From positions 434,001 to 498,000 of the forward strand of contig NC_070575.1 in the NCBI RefSeq assembly GCF_026914185.1: a stretch of DNA of 64,000 nucleotides, read 5' to 3'. This stretch comes from Puccinia triticina. Taxonomy: Eukaryota > Basidiomycota > Pucciniomycetes > Pucciniales > Pucciniaceae. The notes below the pieces were generated by a model that made no database searches, was not told the DNA's origin, and was given only the letters and a program-made list of their open reading frames with translations. This document shows positions 12,016-22,800 of this stretch, piece by piece (the stretch's first letter is position 1; each line of letters starts with the position of its first letter). The position numbers were made by a program, and so were the translations under genes.

Positions 12016-12280
12016 CGCCTCGCTCGATTATTCAACAGTATATATAGCACCACATAGAACTCTCATCTGAAGAAAAAAAAAAACGAATGTCTCTTCGCAA
12101 GAGACATAGATAAACTTCCATTCTGTACCAACCAGATATCCAATACCCATGCTCTACACCAAAAAGTGCTCCCAAATCAAAAACAGACTACAGTATCAAA
12201 ATCCTTGTCTGGCTTCTGGATGAATAGGAAGTCTGGAAGGGTTACAGATTTGGCAGTAACTTGGAAAGTCATCTAGTGGA
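12016..12280. repeat. 3' flank of IND1; member of a dispersed repeat family
   Basis: From about 12170 the sequence matches 57185-57290: GACTACA...CAAAATCCTTG and the block AGGGTTACAGATTTGGCAGT occur in both, in the same order. In both places the AGATTT/GACTTCC repeat follows. So the foldback MITE at 12281 is nested in, or part of, a larger repeat. Confidence 0.5.
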
Positions 12281-12443
12281 GGACTTCCCGTCGATCTGGA
12301 AAGTCAGATTTGAGCCGCCAGATTTCAGATTTCGCAGGGAAATCTAGGTCCCCAAAGATCCCCGAAGCAATCCAGAGTCCCAAATGCCAGATTTCCCTGC
12401 GAAATCTGAAATTCCAGATTTATTCAAAAATGACGGGAAGTCC
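12281..12443. mobile_element. 163 bp foldback MITE
   Basis: The ends are perfect 12 bp inverted repeats (GGACTTCCCGTC at 12281-12292; GACGGGAAGTCC at 12432-12443). Inside is a second perfect inverted pair of 24 bp (about 12325-12348 and 12388-12412) built on AGATTTCGCAGGGAAATCT, around an asymmetric centre with CCCCAAAGATCCCC. The single strand could fold into one long hairpin. No coding capacity; no obvious target duplication. Confidence 0.7.
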
Positions 12444-12657
12444 ACTGGCAGTGAACTTGAGTTGTGATAAGAATAGCAAACAAATAACCTGACACGAGCC
12501 ACAGCAAACCCATACATATAAGACTAACATCAACAATTTGATCTATTTGGGGGAGCTATATATTGAGACAATCACAAATCATCCTGAAGCAATAGACACA
12601 GGGGAGACTTGTCGGTAAAAGTGTAGCGTAGTGGGAGGGGTAAAGTATACTATGACC

Positions 12658-14029
12658 TCAGTACTTAGGTTTACTCGTATATTTTTGAATGACCGCGAGC
12701 GCTTCAGCGATAGTCAATCCACCGATGTCATCCTCAGTGATTCGGAGCTGGCGGCGTTCAAGCTTGGAGGTATCGGACAGGAATTCGGCGCTGCATGCTT
12801 CTTCAGGAATCCCTCGAGGGACGTGCTCGGCAGATGCGTCGGCCTCGTTGGCTGCCCGGTGCCCGTTGCGCGCGAGCACGCCTGCAAGCTGGCCTTTGCG
12901 AGCCGGGGCCGCCAGCAGCTGGAAGCTCGCGCGGTCCAGCGCGTGCAGGAACTCGCCAAAGATCGAGCTCCGCCAGTACGGATCGATCCTCGTGGGCGGA
13001 TGGCCGGGCTCCTCGGCATCCTCGTAGTCCGACGTGCTGTCGATCGTCACCAGCCCCGTGAGTTTGTATCTTTCGTCGCCAAACCCTCGGTTCGGGAAGA
13101 TAGTCTCAACAGTCCGTTTGCGAGCATCAGCCACCTCACTCTATATTTTGTGCCAAAGTACACAATCAGCTCATCATCATCCAAGAAAATCGTACACCCA
13201 AGACGCGAGCACCTACTCTTATTGACCTATGCTCATCGGCAGTCATGGGTCTCCATTGCCCAGCAAGAGCTTCTTCGTCGCCAGTCCCCGGTTGAGGTTG
13301 ACGTCCTTTAATCGTGACGCTTGGGGCCGATTCGATCCATCTGCCAATAACGGCTTTGGCGTCGACGATCGGCTCGTCTGCAGTAGAAAAGAGCCTGTTT
13401 TGAAGATACCAACGTCTCCACCCCTCCGCTAGTAACACCGCCGTGGCGCTATTCCACTCCGAGTCCCTCAATGATGAAATGTGCCACTCAAACGTAACAC
13501 GCGGAAAACCGTTGCACTGGAACTGATGGTCGCACATAAGTTTGTAAAATTGGCTGATCTCGTGGTTTGCCGGCATAGCTGCTGATTGATAGCAGCTGGG
13601 CTGCTGGTGGGTGGGTTGTAGATGTGCGAGTTTTGTAATGTCGAGCACGTTTTCAGGGTCGGTTCCACTAGTCGATGCTGCATGATGGGCATGGACTTTG
13701 GCCTGACGCTCCGCGACCCGGTCCTTCCAAGCCTGCAGCTCTTCTGGGGTGGGTGGATTCGGCAGTCGGAAGTCAGCACCCGTGCCTCCCATCATGAATG
13801 CGCACAAGTCGACTATCGAGCGCGACAGCGCTGAACAGCGGTGGGGAAGTTCGCTGTTCGGCCGCTGCTTTTCATCTGCAAACAGGCATGCCAACGCAGC
13901 ACCAGGGTAGTGATCAGATGCTTTTGCCCTTGAGACCGTCCAAGCCACTAGAAAATCCATCAGATAATTACCTGGGTCTACGGATGAGGAGTAGTCTGTC
14001 CTGTTGGTTGGCCGGGGTACTGCAGCCAA
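12658..14029 (-). CDS. Hypothetical protein, unrecognised (two exons visible)
   Basis: Two well-joined exons: 14029-13217 (GTAGGT donor) and 13140-12658 (after AATATAG), with matching phase. About 430 residues are readable but the true start is unclear: the 5' exon has no ATG near 14029 and a stop lies just upstream, and an alternative join through a GTAATT donor near 13970 could link it to an upstream exon around 14180. The protein has a Cys/His-containing segment (MPANHEISQFYKLMCDHQF), a Trp-rich block (VLLAEGWRRWYLQ) and an acidic C-terminal half (LVTIDSTSDYEDAEEPG). No family recognised. GC-rich compared with its surroundings, without internal stops. It may be a lineage-specific host gene or a transposon-borne gene. 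Confidence 0.5.
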
Positions 14030-14399
14030 TCAAGCTTCTTCGCGGCGGTCGACACCCATCATAGGAAATTGAACTGGGATATCCGGGAGCAAATATCTTG
14101 ATTGCAATGCCGCAGAATTGAGCAAGAAATATTGAGGTGGATTGAACAACGCGTGCAGGATTGGCCCGAGGCGTATCCACCGCGGGTGCACTTCACAGGA
14201 AGCCAGCCAACCCTGGGATGCGACTTACTTGCGAGCTGTTCCATCGGTTGCCCCCCCGTGCCTGCGCCACGACGGAATCAGCCAACCATTGTGCTCGGAG
14301 CCGGTGCATCCCTTTATGAGGAGCGTTCAATGAGGACCCTGGAAACCCCCTATTAAAATTTATAGAAACCTCACTTAAGAAGTCCTCATCCCTCACTGG

Positions 14400-14894
14400 G
14401 CCTGTTATGTTTTGAAGGGCTTCAATTGGTCACCTGCACGCATCCTATTTCCGCAGGACTTCACATCCGGCTCTGCCGCCCACTCCAGCGCAAGCGGGTT
14501 GTGTCAGCTCATCTGGCGGTGGCCAGGGCAAGCTGTAGCGTATGTAGCCACGCGTGTCATCCACATTGGGTCGGGCTTAAGACCCAAATAAACTAATAAA
14601 AAAGCTGGGATGGCGGCTAGCTGGAGCTAAATCTAGCCGCGCCTGCCTCGTCAGCTACACCCATAGCCAAGGGGTAGCTCCAACCGATGCGGCTGCAAGG
14701 CTCTGGCTAACGCTAGCCGGGTCTAACTTCAGCCACAGATGCTGATGGTCTGGACTCACAGGTGTGTTTAGCGGCGAAATCTCGTTAAAACGCGCTGTGA
14801 CCCGGCGTAGCGGCCATGGCTCATGTTAACTGGTGCAGCATTGACTACAGCACAAGCACGATTGGAGAATATGGATAAGTTTTAAAAAAGCCAC
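14400..14894. other. Non-coding, short palindromic repeats
   Basis: No gene seen. Between about 14590 and 14730 the motif GCTAGC/AGCTAAATCTAGCC and GGGTAGCTCCAACCGATGCGG recur, resembling the ends of PIF-like MITEs (GAGCATCCACATCGG type). Probably decayed MITEs. Confidence 0.35.
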
Positions 14895-14979
14895 TCATTC
14901 AATATTAATAAGGAGGTATGGAGGCTCTGGAGCGACAATCTGGACAGAATTCCTGAAAAGGAGGGCATTGGTTTTATTG

Positions 14980-15520
14980 TTCCAAGGTTTTGTGATTTCA
15001 AAGACCGAAGGCAGCTGTGAATTTGTCCCATTTCGACGGTGTGAGCTGCTTAAGAAGTTTGTGAACCTCGTGGAAGTCTCGCAATGCGTATTGCGCAGAG
15101 GTTTTCTGCAGTGGGTTTTGACTGACAATCACAGTGGAACGATCCACCACTGCGCCGGTTAGCATGATTCATCGCTTTGAACATGCCATCATCTTCTGGG
15201 CGATTGCCGATTGCGATTCCGTTGACGTACGCCCGTGTGGCCAGCAACCTAGCAAACAAATTTCCTTTGTCGGCTCCTTTGTGCGTAATTTCCACAATGT
15301 TATTCAAGTGGTCTCGTCTGAGCTCGTAGTCGGCAAAATATGTTTTTAACTCAGTATCTATCTCAGCAGCCATCTGGTCAAACTCAATCTGGGCTGTAAC
15401 GAATATCAGCAGTTCAGTAGATACTCCAGAGATTATTTGTATGTACTGTTGACTCACTTTCTGTCGCGTAAACCCGAAAATTGAGTGTTTGTTCTTAAGT
15501 TTATGCATGCGGTCATCCAT
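14980..15520 (-). pseudogene. Hypothetical protein fragment, frame-broken
   Basis: Starts at an ATG (MDDRMHKLKNKHSIFGFTRQ), followed by a clean intron (GTGAGT donor, TTCGTTACAG acceptor near 15400). It reads AQIEFDQMAAEIDTELKTYF, then GNLFARLLATRAYVNGIAI to about 15180, where the frame changes. The next frame reads VVDRSTVIVSQNPLQKTSA and FHEVHKLLKQLTPSKWDKF before a TGA. The switch between frames may be a 1-2 nt indel. No domain recognised. Possibly an upstream part of the same locus as the 12.7-14.0 kb gene. Confidence 0.4.
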
Positions 15521-16216
15521 ATGGGTATATGACTATCAAACTTCTCCGCCTCCGAGATCTCTGATTAGCAACCATCATTTCGCCGACAACCTTATTCTTC
15601 CCCTTTCCGTTTTCTTCATCGACTCTTTCTCGCATCTCAATTCCTCGATCGATCACTTGTGTTTCAACCATCGACTACCCAGTTTACTCGAAGACAATCT
15701 CAATCAAACAGACCTCTTCGATCAAATCAACCATCAAGCTCAACTATCATCGACTCTAAGTACTCAGGAGGAGCTAGTTTTAGTCTCTGGGCAGGTAGTG
15801 ACTTTATGCTTCTTATCTGCAACATCTGGAGACACCGAGTGTTGACAATCAACTTAATGTTTCTTCCAGGCTATTACGTTGTGATATCTCCGTGTACTTG
15901 CTGTCGCCGATTATTGTTCTTGGTCAAGATTTGTTTTCGCACCGGTTCTTTCTTTTAGGTATTTCTTTTCATTATCATTAAATAGTCATAGCCTAACAAG
16001 ATCTAACTGTTGTGATTCTATTTTTCAAGTGTATTACTTTTATTGAATTCTTTTGTTAAAATACCTGTTACAATAAAGTAATTCATCTACCATTTTCACA
16101 CTTTCCGTGTTATAATAGTATGCTGCCACGTTCTTTGAAGAGAGCTTTTGCAGCTTAACATTTGCTGAGAGGGTAGCAAATGGATAAGGATTTAGCATTT
16201 GTGTTAGCTTGAACCG
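15521..16216. other. Pyrimidine-rich then AT-rich region, no gene recognised
   Basis: A C/T-rich leader-like stretch (15540-15760, with TCATCGACTC, TCGATC repeats) is followed by AT-rich DNA. It could be the promoter/leader of an element, but no paired repeat was found inside the window. Confidence 0.3.
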
Positions 16217-16897
16217 TTACCACTGGGGTAGACCCTCCGAGAGGATCAACGTACGTCTGCGGACAGCTAGGTTGTCTATGGAAGCGTGATAAAATTGCGC
16301 CATGTTATCCTTGGCTATGATCTCCTTTTTGGCCCCATCCGATTGTGATATATACATTACCGTCCCATGCTCTGCCGCTATGTTGATTCCAGGAATTCTT
16401 TTGTAGGCCTCAACAAGAAGGCCTCCACCTCTTGCAGTGTACAGCCAAACTTCGTTCTCCTTTATTGCGGCCAAAGCTTTCAGGAGTGCTTCGGCTCTGC
16501 GATAATCTGGAGATAGAAAGTGGAGTAGTACCCCCTTTGGACGTAGTGTGGTTGTGACATTGATTTTTTAATTAGTGACTCTTGTGTGAATTTTATGCAA
16601 GGGCTAGGATGATCGACTCACGAAATCGTTGAGAACAATCAGTGTCTTCCCTGGTGCGCCATTGGCCTGGAAAGACTTGAAAGAACTAGGGTGATGAGGA
16701 ACTTGGTCGACTGTATGTGTTAATGTCGCCTCAATGTGTCCGGGCGTCTTATATATTTCAAGAGGCATGTCGCCCAACAGCGGAGCATGGTCAAGCACGG
16801 GGCTGGCAAATCAAATAGCGGGTATAGCGGGTGAGAGGTTGACAACTTGTGCAAGTGAGACTGCCAATACCAGGACAAGGCGAGACAGAGTAAACAT
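16217..16897 (-). pseudogene. Secreted trehalose-phosphatase-like (HAD) protein, broken
   Basis: The ATG at 16897 gives a typical signal peptide (MFTLSRLVLVLAVSLAQVV, then ALA-type processing region NLSPAIPA). The frame is stopped by TGA (16813-16811) two codons later but continues as ASPVLDHAPLLGDMPLEIY and GAPGKTLIVLNDF, where a GTGAGT donor follows. After the presumed intron come GVLLHFLSPDYRRAEALLKAL, AIKENEVWLYTARGGGLLVE and PGINIAAEHGTVMYIS. The order (hydrophobic strand ending in D-x, LLxxLA-x8-VxxxxxR, PGIxxxAEHG) is that of trehalose-6-phosphate phosphatases of the HAD superfamily, but the first catalytic DxDGT is not intact, no good acceptor exists, and the C-terminal half is missing. 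Treated as a pseudogene of a secreted member of this fold. Confidence 0.55.
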
Positions 16898-16920
16898 TGG
16901 ATGCGTTCGATGTGGATAAG

Positions 16921-17325
16921 TTGATGGACGACTAGTCTTACGGTTGATGATGCTGACTACGTATGGCGGTGACTAACTGGGTCCTCCCTTGGATTCCTGA
17001 AATGCTCAAGCATTGGAACTTGAGGAGCCTCAAGATTGCGATGATGGACTTCCACTTCTCCTCCGTTGTTTTAGACATTTCCTATCTCCAAAACTACTGG
17101 TATTGATACAGAAGCCCGCATCCGTAACGGGGGGGGGCACAAAACTACGGTGGGCCTGGACCTACACCAATTGTGTCAACAAAAACAAAAAAATCCAAGC
17201 CTTTGAGCCTGTTTCACAGGCAGTACACATGTACAGACTATTTTGGTCCAGCTGAAACCAGTCCAAAACTTGCAGCCAAACCAAAGAAAACATTCCTGTT
17301 AGAGCAACCACATTGGGTGCAGTTT
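16921..17325. other. Left flank of the Tc1-type element; MITE end
   Basis: No gene. At 17303-17320 the sequence GAGCAACCACATTGGGTGC resembles one end of the PIF-like MITE at 54912. The matching part (GGATTAGCGTGACTAATCC, ACCGCATCGGGGC) lies at 24140-24185 on the far side of the Tc1 element, which suggests that Tc1 inserted into such a MITE. Confidence 0.45.
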
Positions 17326-17327
17326 TA

Positions 17328-17652
17328 CAGCCATTCTCGAAAAGCTTGCGGTTCCAGCACCCTGTGAATCCAACAAACAGATTTTTTTTTTCAGCCCCCC
17401 AGCCTGTATTCTTCCATATCTTCGCATCTTCCACCTCCTTCCCTCTCTCCTTCTCTCCCATACCCCCGCCCATGCCCCCCAACCCAGCCCCACCTCCCCG
17501 CCCAATCGGACCCAACCACATTCCAGCCGGACCGCCAGCCAGCCATCCCGGATCCCGATCCCCAACCGCTTGCATCGCTTTTCTCCGCTGTCGGTGAGTG
17601 CCCATTGCATGCTTCCCCTTCCCCCCCGCCCTGGGCCATCAAATCCGACTGA
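17328..17652 (+). repeat. Left long TIR of the Tc1-type element
   Basis: About 325 bp matching 23814-24135 in reverse complement at roughly 90 percent, with a 17 bp insertion (ATATCTTCGCATCTTCC) and small indels. It contains a pyrimidine-rich stretch (CACCTCCTTCCCTCTCTCC), a probable promoter/leader for the transposase. A segment with ACCACATTCCAGCCGGACCG recurs at 17669-17690. Confidence 0.75.
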
Positions 17653-17867
17653 CCCGATCGGACCCAACCACATTCCAGCCGGACCGCCAGCCGCAACCCA
17701 TTGCCAGCCAGCCTCCCCGGATCCCCAACCGCCCAATTTTTTTTTCCCCAGTTCAGTGAGTCAGCACAGCCCTTTTAACCTTCCCCTTTGCCATCCCTTG
17801 GCCATCTGACCAAACAACTGATTCCCCTAACCATAGCTGACCCCCCATTTTGCCCTACGATCCAGAC

Positions 17868-18994
17868 ATGGTCTACGTGAAGTATGCCCCCAAAGTGAAG
17901 GCAATCGTGGTCAAACTCAGCCTGCGCGGCATGCCCCTTGCCAAGATCAATGCAAATATTGACCAGAACGTCTCGCCAGAATCCCTCTTGCGCTGGAACA
18001 GTTTGTACCGACAAACCAGGGACGTTGTTAGAGATCTGGCGCTGTATCTTGACCGTGGCCGCCCGTTAGCCTTCTCTTGCAAGGAGGCAGAGTTTGTATT
18101 GAACGCTCTCAAAGCTGAGCCCACGTTATACCTCGACAAGATTCAAAGTCACATACAAGCAATTACGGGGACTCGCCACCCTATCTCCACCATAGCCGCC
18201 GAATTGAAGACTCGGCTCCTGTTGACCAAGAAGGTGGCCCGTACCTACAACACAAACCAAGACGAGGCGGCCAGGTTCCAATATACTGACCGGATCGGGC
18301 ACTTCCCTGCCGAATACTTGGTTTTTCTGGGTGAGTTCACTCTCATTTTCCCCCATTGCGTCTGACGCACAAGGAGCTGAGCTTGTTTTCCTGGCTCAGA
18401 CAAATGTGGTGTGTCCCTTGGGACACACGCGCGTGACACTGCGTGGGCCACTCAGGGCCTACGCACAAAGAGGATTCCAAAGGCGCTCCGAGCCAACCGA
18501 ATTACGGTCATGCCCGCGGTATCATTGGACGGGTTGCTTGGGACAATAGCCCAAGTCGGGTCTATGTGTTGTCTGGACATGCAGTACTTCATCGAGACGG
18601 TTTTGGTAAGTGCTTCATATTTTGGGTTGCACTGTGGCTTCCATTGCTGATATTGGCCGTAATGGTGTATTGCTAGATGCCGGCTATGAACCCCTTTCCT
18701 GGGAGAAACAGCATCCTTGTGATGGATAACGCGCAGATCCACCATGGGGGGCAGGTTGCTCAGATCTGCGCGGCCGCGGGCGTCTTACTCATGTACCTGC
18801 CAACCTACTCGCCGGACTACAACCCGATTGAGAAGGTGTTTGCCGTCCTCAAGTCCCAATTGAAACACCACCAAGTCCTCACTGGGACCCGTGCCAACGC
18901 CGAGATCATCAAGGATTTCTTGCCGACTTTTGTGACTGCGGCGTTGATGAGGGGCCTCTTCCTTGGGAGTGGTTACTCAGCTGGACAACAATAG
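17868..18994 (+). CDS. DD34E (Tc1/mariner, IS630) transposase
   Basis: Three exons: 17868-18330, 18400-18605, 18677-18994; phases fit and give 328 residues. The N-terminal half has the helix-turn-helix region for binding the TIR (start MVYVKYAPKVKAIVVKLSL; SPESLLRWNSLYRQTRDVV). The DDE domain has the first Asp at the exon 1/2 junction (FLD-KCGVSLGTHARDTAW), the second in ILVMDNAQIHHGG, and the third residue Glu in YSPDYNPIEKVFAVLKSQL, 34 residues after the second Asp. The residue after the first Asp is Lys where family members often have Glu; this may be tolerated. No internal stop. The start is the first ATG in frame after the TIR; a TTG upstream was ignored. It probably cuts and pastes the surrounding 6.8 kb element at TA sites. 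Confidence 0.85.
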
Positions 18995-18999
18995 TGTTT

Positions 19000-19620
19000 C
19001 TCTTTCTTGTCTCCGCGCCGCGGCAGGGACTCCTTGATCCTTGTGTTCCCCTTCTCTATGCTTGTACTCCCCTCGCAGCGAGTCCTCAATCCTAGTGTTC
19101 CCCTCCTCTATCCTTGTACCCCCCATGGCATTTTTGGACTTCCTCTGTGCAATGTGCTCGGCTTAATTTAGCAAATGATCTCACCAATAATCGCATGCGC
19201 GTTTATTGGTCCACAAACCACTCCCGCGTGGTTCCATGAGGCATAATGAGCCCTTGGATTTGATCCCAGATTGGGTCATTTGGGCCAAGGCCCCTCAACA
19301 AGGATGCGGGGCCATGCGGACATCCTTGTTGAGCTGGCTCGCCTCCAATACTGACTGACGCAAGGACTTTGATCGTGAATGAGGCTCCTGGCCCGCGGAA
19401 CAGCCTCTGTTGCCGAGGTGTCTTGGGGCTCTGGCAGTCGGCATGGAGTCCATGGGGTGGGGCAGTGGAGATACTCCCACTCTGTGAAGAGAACAATAAC
19501 TCATACTTTATTGCGTGTATGCCATTGTAGTTATATCAGGCGATCGTTCCATTGTTTTGGGGGACTAGCAACAACTAATAACTAATTGAAATAGGGGGGG
19601 ATATCTTAGCACCATGGCGA
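19000..19620. other. Transposon interior between the two convergent genes
   Basis: 3' region of the transposase gene, with two imperfect copies of a CTCCTCTATCCTTGTAC-like segment (about 19045-19125). Open stretches on either strand are short and unsupported. Confidence 0.35.
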
Positions 19621-19625
19621 CGGGA

Positions 19626-19740
19626 GCTAACAACCAAGAATGATGGAGATACGATTGATATGATCGCGCTAACAACCAAGAATGATGGAGATACGATTGA
19701 TATGATTGCGCTAACAACCAAGAATGAGACCAAGAATCAA
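19626..19740. repeat. 42 bp tandem repeat, 2.7 copies
   Basis: Units begin GCTAACAACCAAGAATGATG and end GATACGATTGATATGATCGC; two full copies and a partial third, nearly identical. Located at the 3' end of the second gene of the Tc1-type element. Confidence 0.8.
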
Positions 19741-19833
19741 GAAAAGACAAAAGAAAGTACTTACAGCAGGATTTGTTGGGGCTCAAATCCTGCTCCTATG
19801 TTAACCATTCAAGAAGGCCGCGGCGGCCTACAA

Positions 19834-22800
19834 TCAAATCTCCTGAGTGGCGGGCACCATGGCGCGCAAATTAGCCGAAGGCGAGGGCTCTGAATCTTCC
19901 GAGGACAAGTCTTGGTAATCATAGCTGTCCTCCGGGGGCGCCGGGGCATCAGAGGCGGCTTGCGGTCCGATGATAGCTGTGGCAGGCGTGGGGATCACCA
20001 CACCTACCAAGGTTGGGGCAGAAGTCAAGCCCGCAGAGGCGTTGGTGGTTGCTTCATTTGCGGTCCCGCGCGCCTTAGTCGGAAGCAATACCGCGTTGTC
20101 CGCAACAGTGTGCGTAGGGATTAACCACCTTGCCCCCTTCATCATTTGTGAAGCCAGGGGATGGGGGAAGTTGAGCTTCTTGAGTTCGGTGGAGAAGACG
20201 TCGAGAAAGTAGTCCCATCGGTTGATGTGGCACAACTTGATCAAGCCGCGGGAGAGGTGATCCTCCTGCGGGAAGTTGCACAGGTTGAGGAAGTGCTCAA
20301 TGTCCAATGCGCGGCCGTTATCATTGAGTCGCAGATGGGACGTGGGCGAGCTGTTGCTGATCCAGGAGTTGGGTGAGTCCGATCTGGGGGTAGGAATCTT
20401 GCGAGTCCAAGTGAAGCGTGGAGGAGACGGCTCGCCCAAAGTTGAGACGGCTGACCGTCTGCGTGATCCCATGGGGAGCGGGGCTGCGGGCCATTTTGCG
20501 TGCGGGGGACCGATGGATGTCTGTTGGTAACCCATGGTGAGGCATGACCTCAATGTCCGAGCTCACATCAAAAGTGTGGCAAGTTGAGGGATGCAATTGG
20601 AGCGAATGATCGGCCGAGATGCGGGCCGGGTCCTCGGATTCTGCATCAGTCGTGTCCAGCTCGTCGTTTTCTTTGCCAGGGGGTACACGGAATGGAGTGA
20701 CAGGTGAATCTTCGCCGCGGAGATCTGACGGACCATTGCGATCGTTGTCCTCAACGCCTAGTCCAGTTAAGTCAATGCTGAGGGGCCCGGCGTCATTTGT
20801 TGCTGGGGACAAGTCGCCGGGGGACTTTGCTACTGCGCCGGAGTCTGGAATCCAACGACCTGGGAGGGTGCGGCCAGCTGAGGTGACTCGGACGGGGGTA
20901 AACACGAAGCCCTTCTTCTCAGGCTTGGGGGCTGGCCACCTGTGGCACTATAATTCTTTGGCTTTTAGCCGAAGAAAAAAGTGCATTTTTCTTCGGCTAA
21001 AAGCCGAAGGAGCGCTGGAGCTGGCCGGGCTGGCAGAGCTGACTTCATACGAACGTAGCCACAAAACCTGGGCAGCGCGACCAATGGTTGTTAGCCTAGT
21101 GGTTTGCAGTGCGCTGCAAACCTCCTTACAGCAAGGTTGCTGGTTCAATTCCCACTTCCCCCATGCCCCATTGGGGGGTTAGGGGCAACATTGTAACAGC
21201 TGTGCTACTTTTAGCGCAGCGAAGCGGTTAGCGCAGCGGTTTTTTGTGCCGCTGCGCTAAACGCTGCGCGCAGCGGTCAGACCGCTGCGCTAACCGCTTT
21301 TTGTTTTCCCGGGGAAAAAAAGATAATTTTAGCGCGCTAAAAAAAGCGGTCACATAGCGCTGAGCCGCTGCGCTTCAGCGGTAGCGCAGCGGTTTGAAAA
21401 AGAAGGAAGAAAATGGTCTAAATCATGTTAAAAGAGGTTTAACATGCAGTTAAATTCCGCTATCCGCTAAATTAGCGGATAGCACAGCGGATTTCCACTT
21501 CCGCTGCGCTATCGCTAATTGCCCTGGGTGGGTAGCGGTCAACCGCTGCGCATAGCAAGTAGCGCAGCGGTTTTTTCAACAGCTTCCGCTACTTGCCTCT
21601 GGGACGTAGCGGTGTGACCGCTGCGCTGCGCTAAATGACCGCTTTTTTTAGCGCAGCGCAGCGTTTACAACGTTGTTAGGGGGCAGGTCAGGGGGTGGGT
21701 TTTTGGGGGTCGGGTTTTAGGGGTTAGGGGTTAGGGGTTAGGGCAGTTTTTTTAAAAAAAAAAAACGTGGCAAGGTGTATAGCACATTGTATTGGTATGT
21801 ATTGGATACGTATTGGTATGTACCGGATACGTATCGGTATGTATCGGATACGTATTGGGATGTATTTTTAGTACACTGTACAGGTATGTATTGGATACGT
21901 ATCGGTATGTATCGGATACGTATCGCTATGTATTGGATACGTATCGCTATGTATATGTATCAGATACAGCAATGTATCCAATACATACCAATACCAGCTC
22001 ATCCAGCGCCAGCCTGCGCGCCAGCTCCAGTGGAGCTGGCCCGGCCAGCTCTGCTGTCCTTTGGCTTTTAGCCGAAGAAAAATGCATTATTTTCTTCGGC
22101 TAATAGCCGAAGAAAAAAAGGGACAAAACTCGGGCTGGCACACGTCGCGCGGTTGATAAGGCCGAGCTCTTGCTAGGTGTCGCGGCCTTTGCCGGCGTGG
22201 TAGGCAGGGGGGCTCCCTTGGTGGCACAGGAAGACACGCCCGGTGGTTTAGTTGGTGAAGCACGCGACTTGTGCTTGCTCAGTCGCGCCCCCTGCTTAGC
22301 AGCCAGCTCGGCCAGAGTGGGCGCGGGCCTCTTGTCGGGGACAAATTCAGGGATATTTGGGGGGTTGTCCTGGTTGATTCCGGGTATCTTGTGCAGGAGA
22401 CAGCGGCTCCACTTTGTCAGCGCTTCCCGAGTGACATGGATTGATGCGCCCAGGTCCTTGGGGTCCTTGATCCTCATGCACTCGGAGTTCATGCCGTACT
22501 TGCCAGTTAGATACACGTGTAGATCCGCGGCAATGCACAAACGTTCTTGCTCATCCACGTCGGTGTGGGGCTGTTCCAAGATTGACAATCAATCCGAGAT
22601 CAACAACGACGTGTGGGGCCCAGTGTGGGACCAGAACGGGAGACAACACTTACATTGACAGCCAGGCGGGCCTGGGTGCGTTCAAGCGCCAAACGAGTAT
22701 CGTCGGGCCCATAGCTCATTGCGAGGACATCCTGCTGCGACCGCGCCTGAGAAGATCCAGATGGGTATGTGAGCCAGCGACCCCAGGAGACCCTTATGAG

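Larger units (their letters stand above)
20955..22110. mobile_element. 1.15 kb foldback element with nested repeats
   Basis: Both ends carry a hairpin of TTTGGCTTTTAGCCGAAG and CTTCGGCTAAAAGCCGAAG (20958-21010; 22056-22105), each followed inward by inverted copies of GGAGCTGGCC...GGGCTGGCAGAGCT-like sequence (21011-21042 and 22010-22053). The interior holds, in order, a tRNA-like segment, an array of GCGCAGCGGTT palindromes, telomere-like repeats and a GTATTGGATAC tandem array. No protein is encoded. It lies in the middle of the Tc1 accessory gene, either in an exon or in a long intron (possible GTTTTG donor near 22122, TATAG acceptor near 20947). Confidence 0.7.

Noticed and set aside
17299..17736. 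Minus-strand Gly/Trp-rich frames opposite the left Tc1 TIR, and similar plus-strand frames at 23816-24206
   Set aside because: They are antisense readings of the pyrimidine-rich TIR; both copies give the same pattern because the TIRs are inverted repeats.
21706..21745. A chromosome end, because of TTAGGG-like repeats
   Set aside because: Only about four units, with ordinary sequence and elements on both sides.
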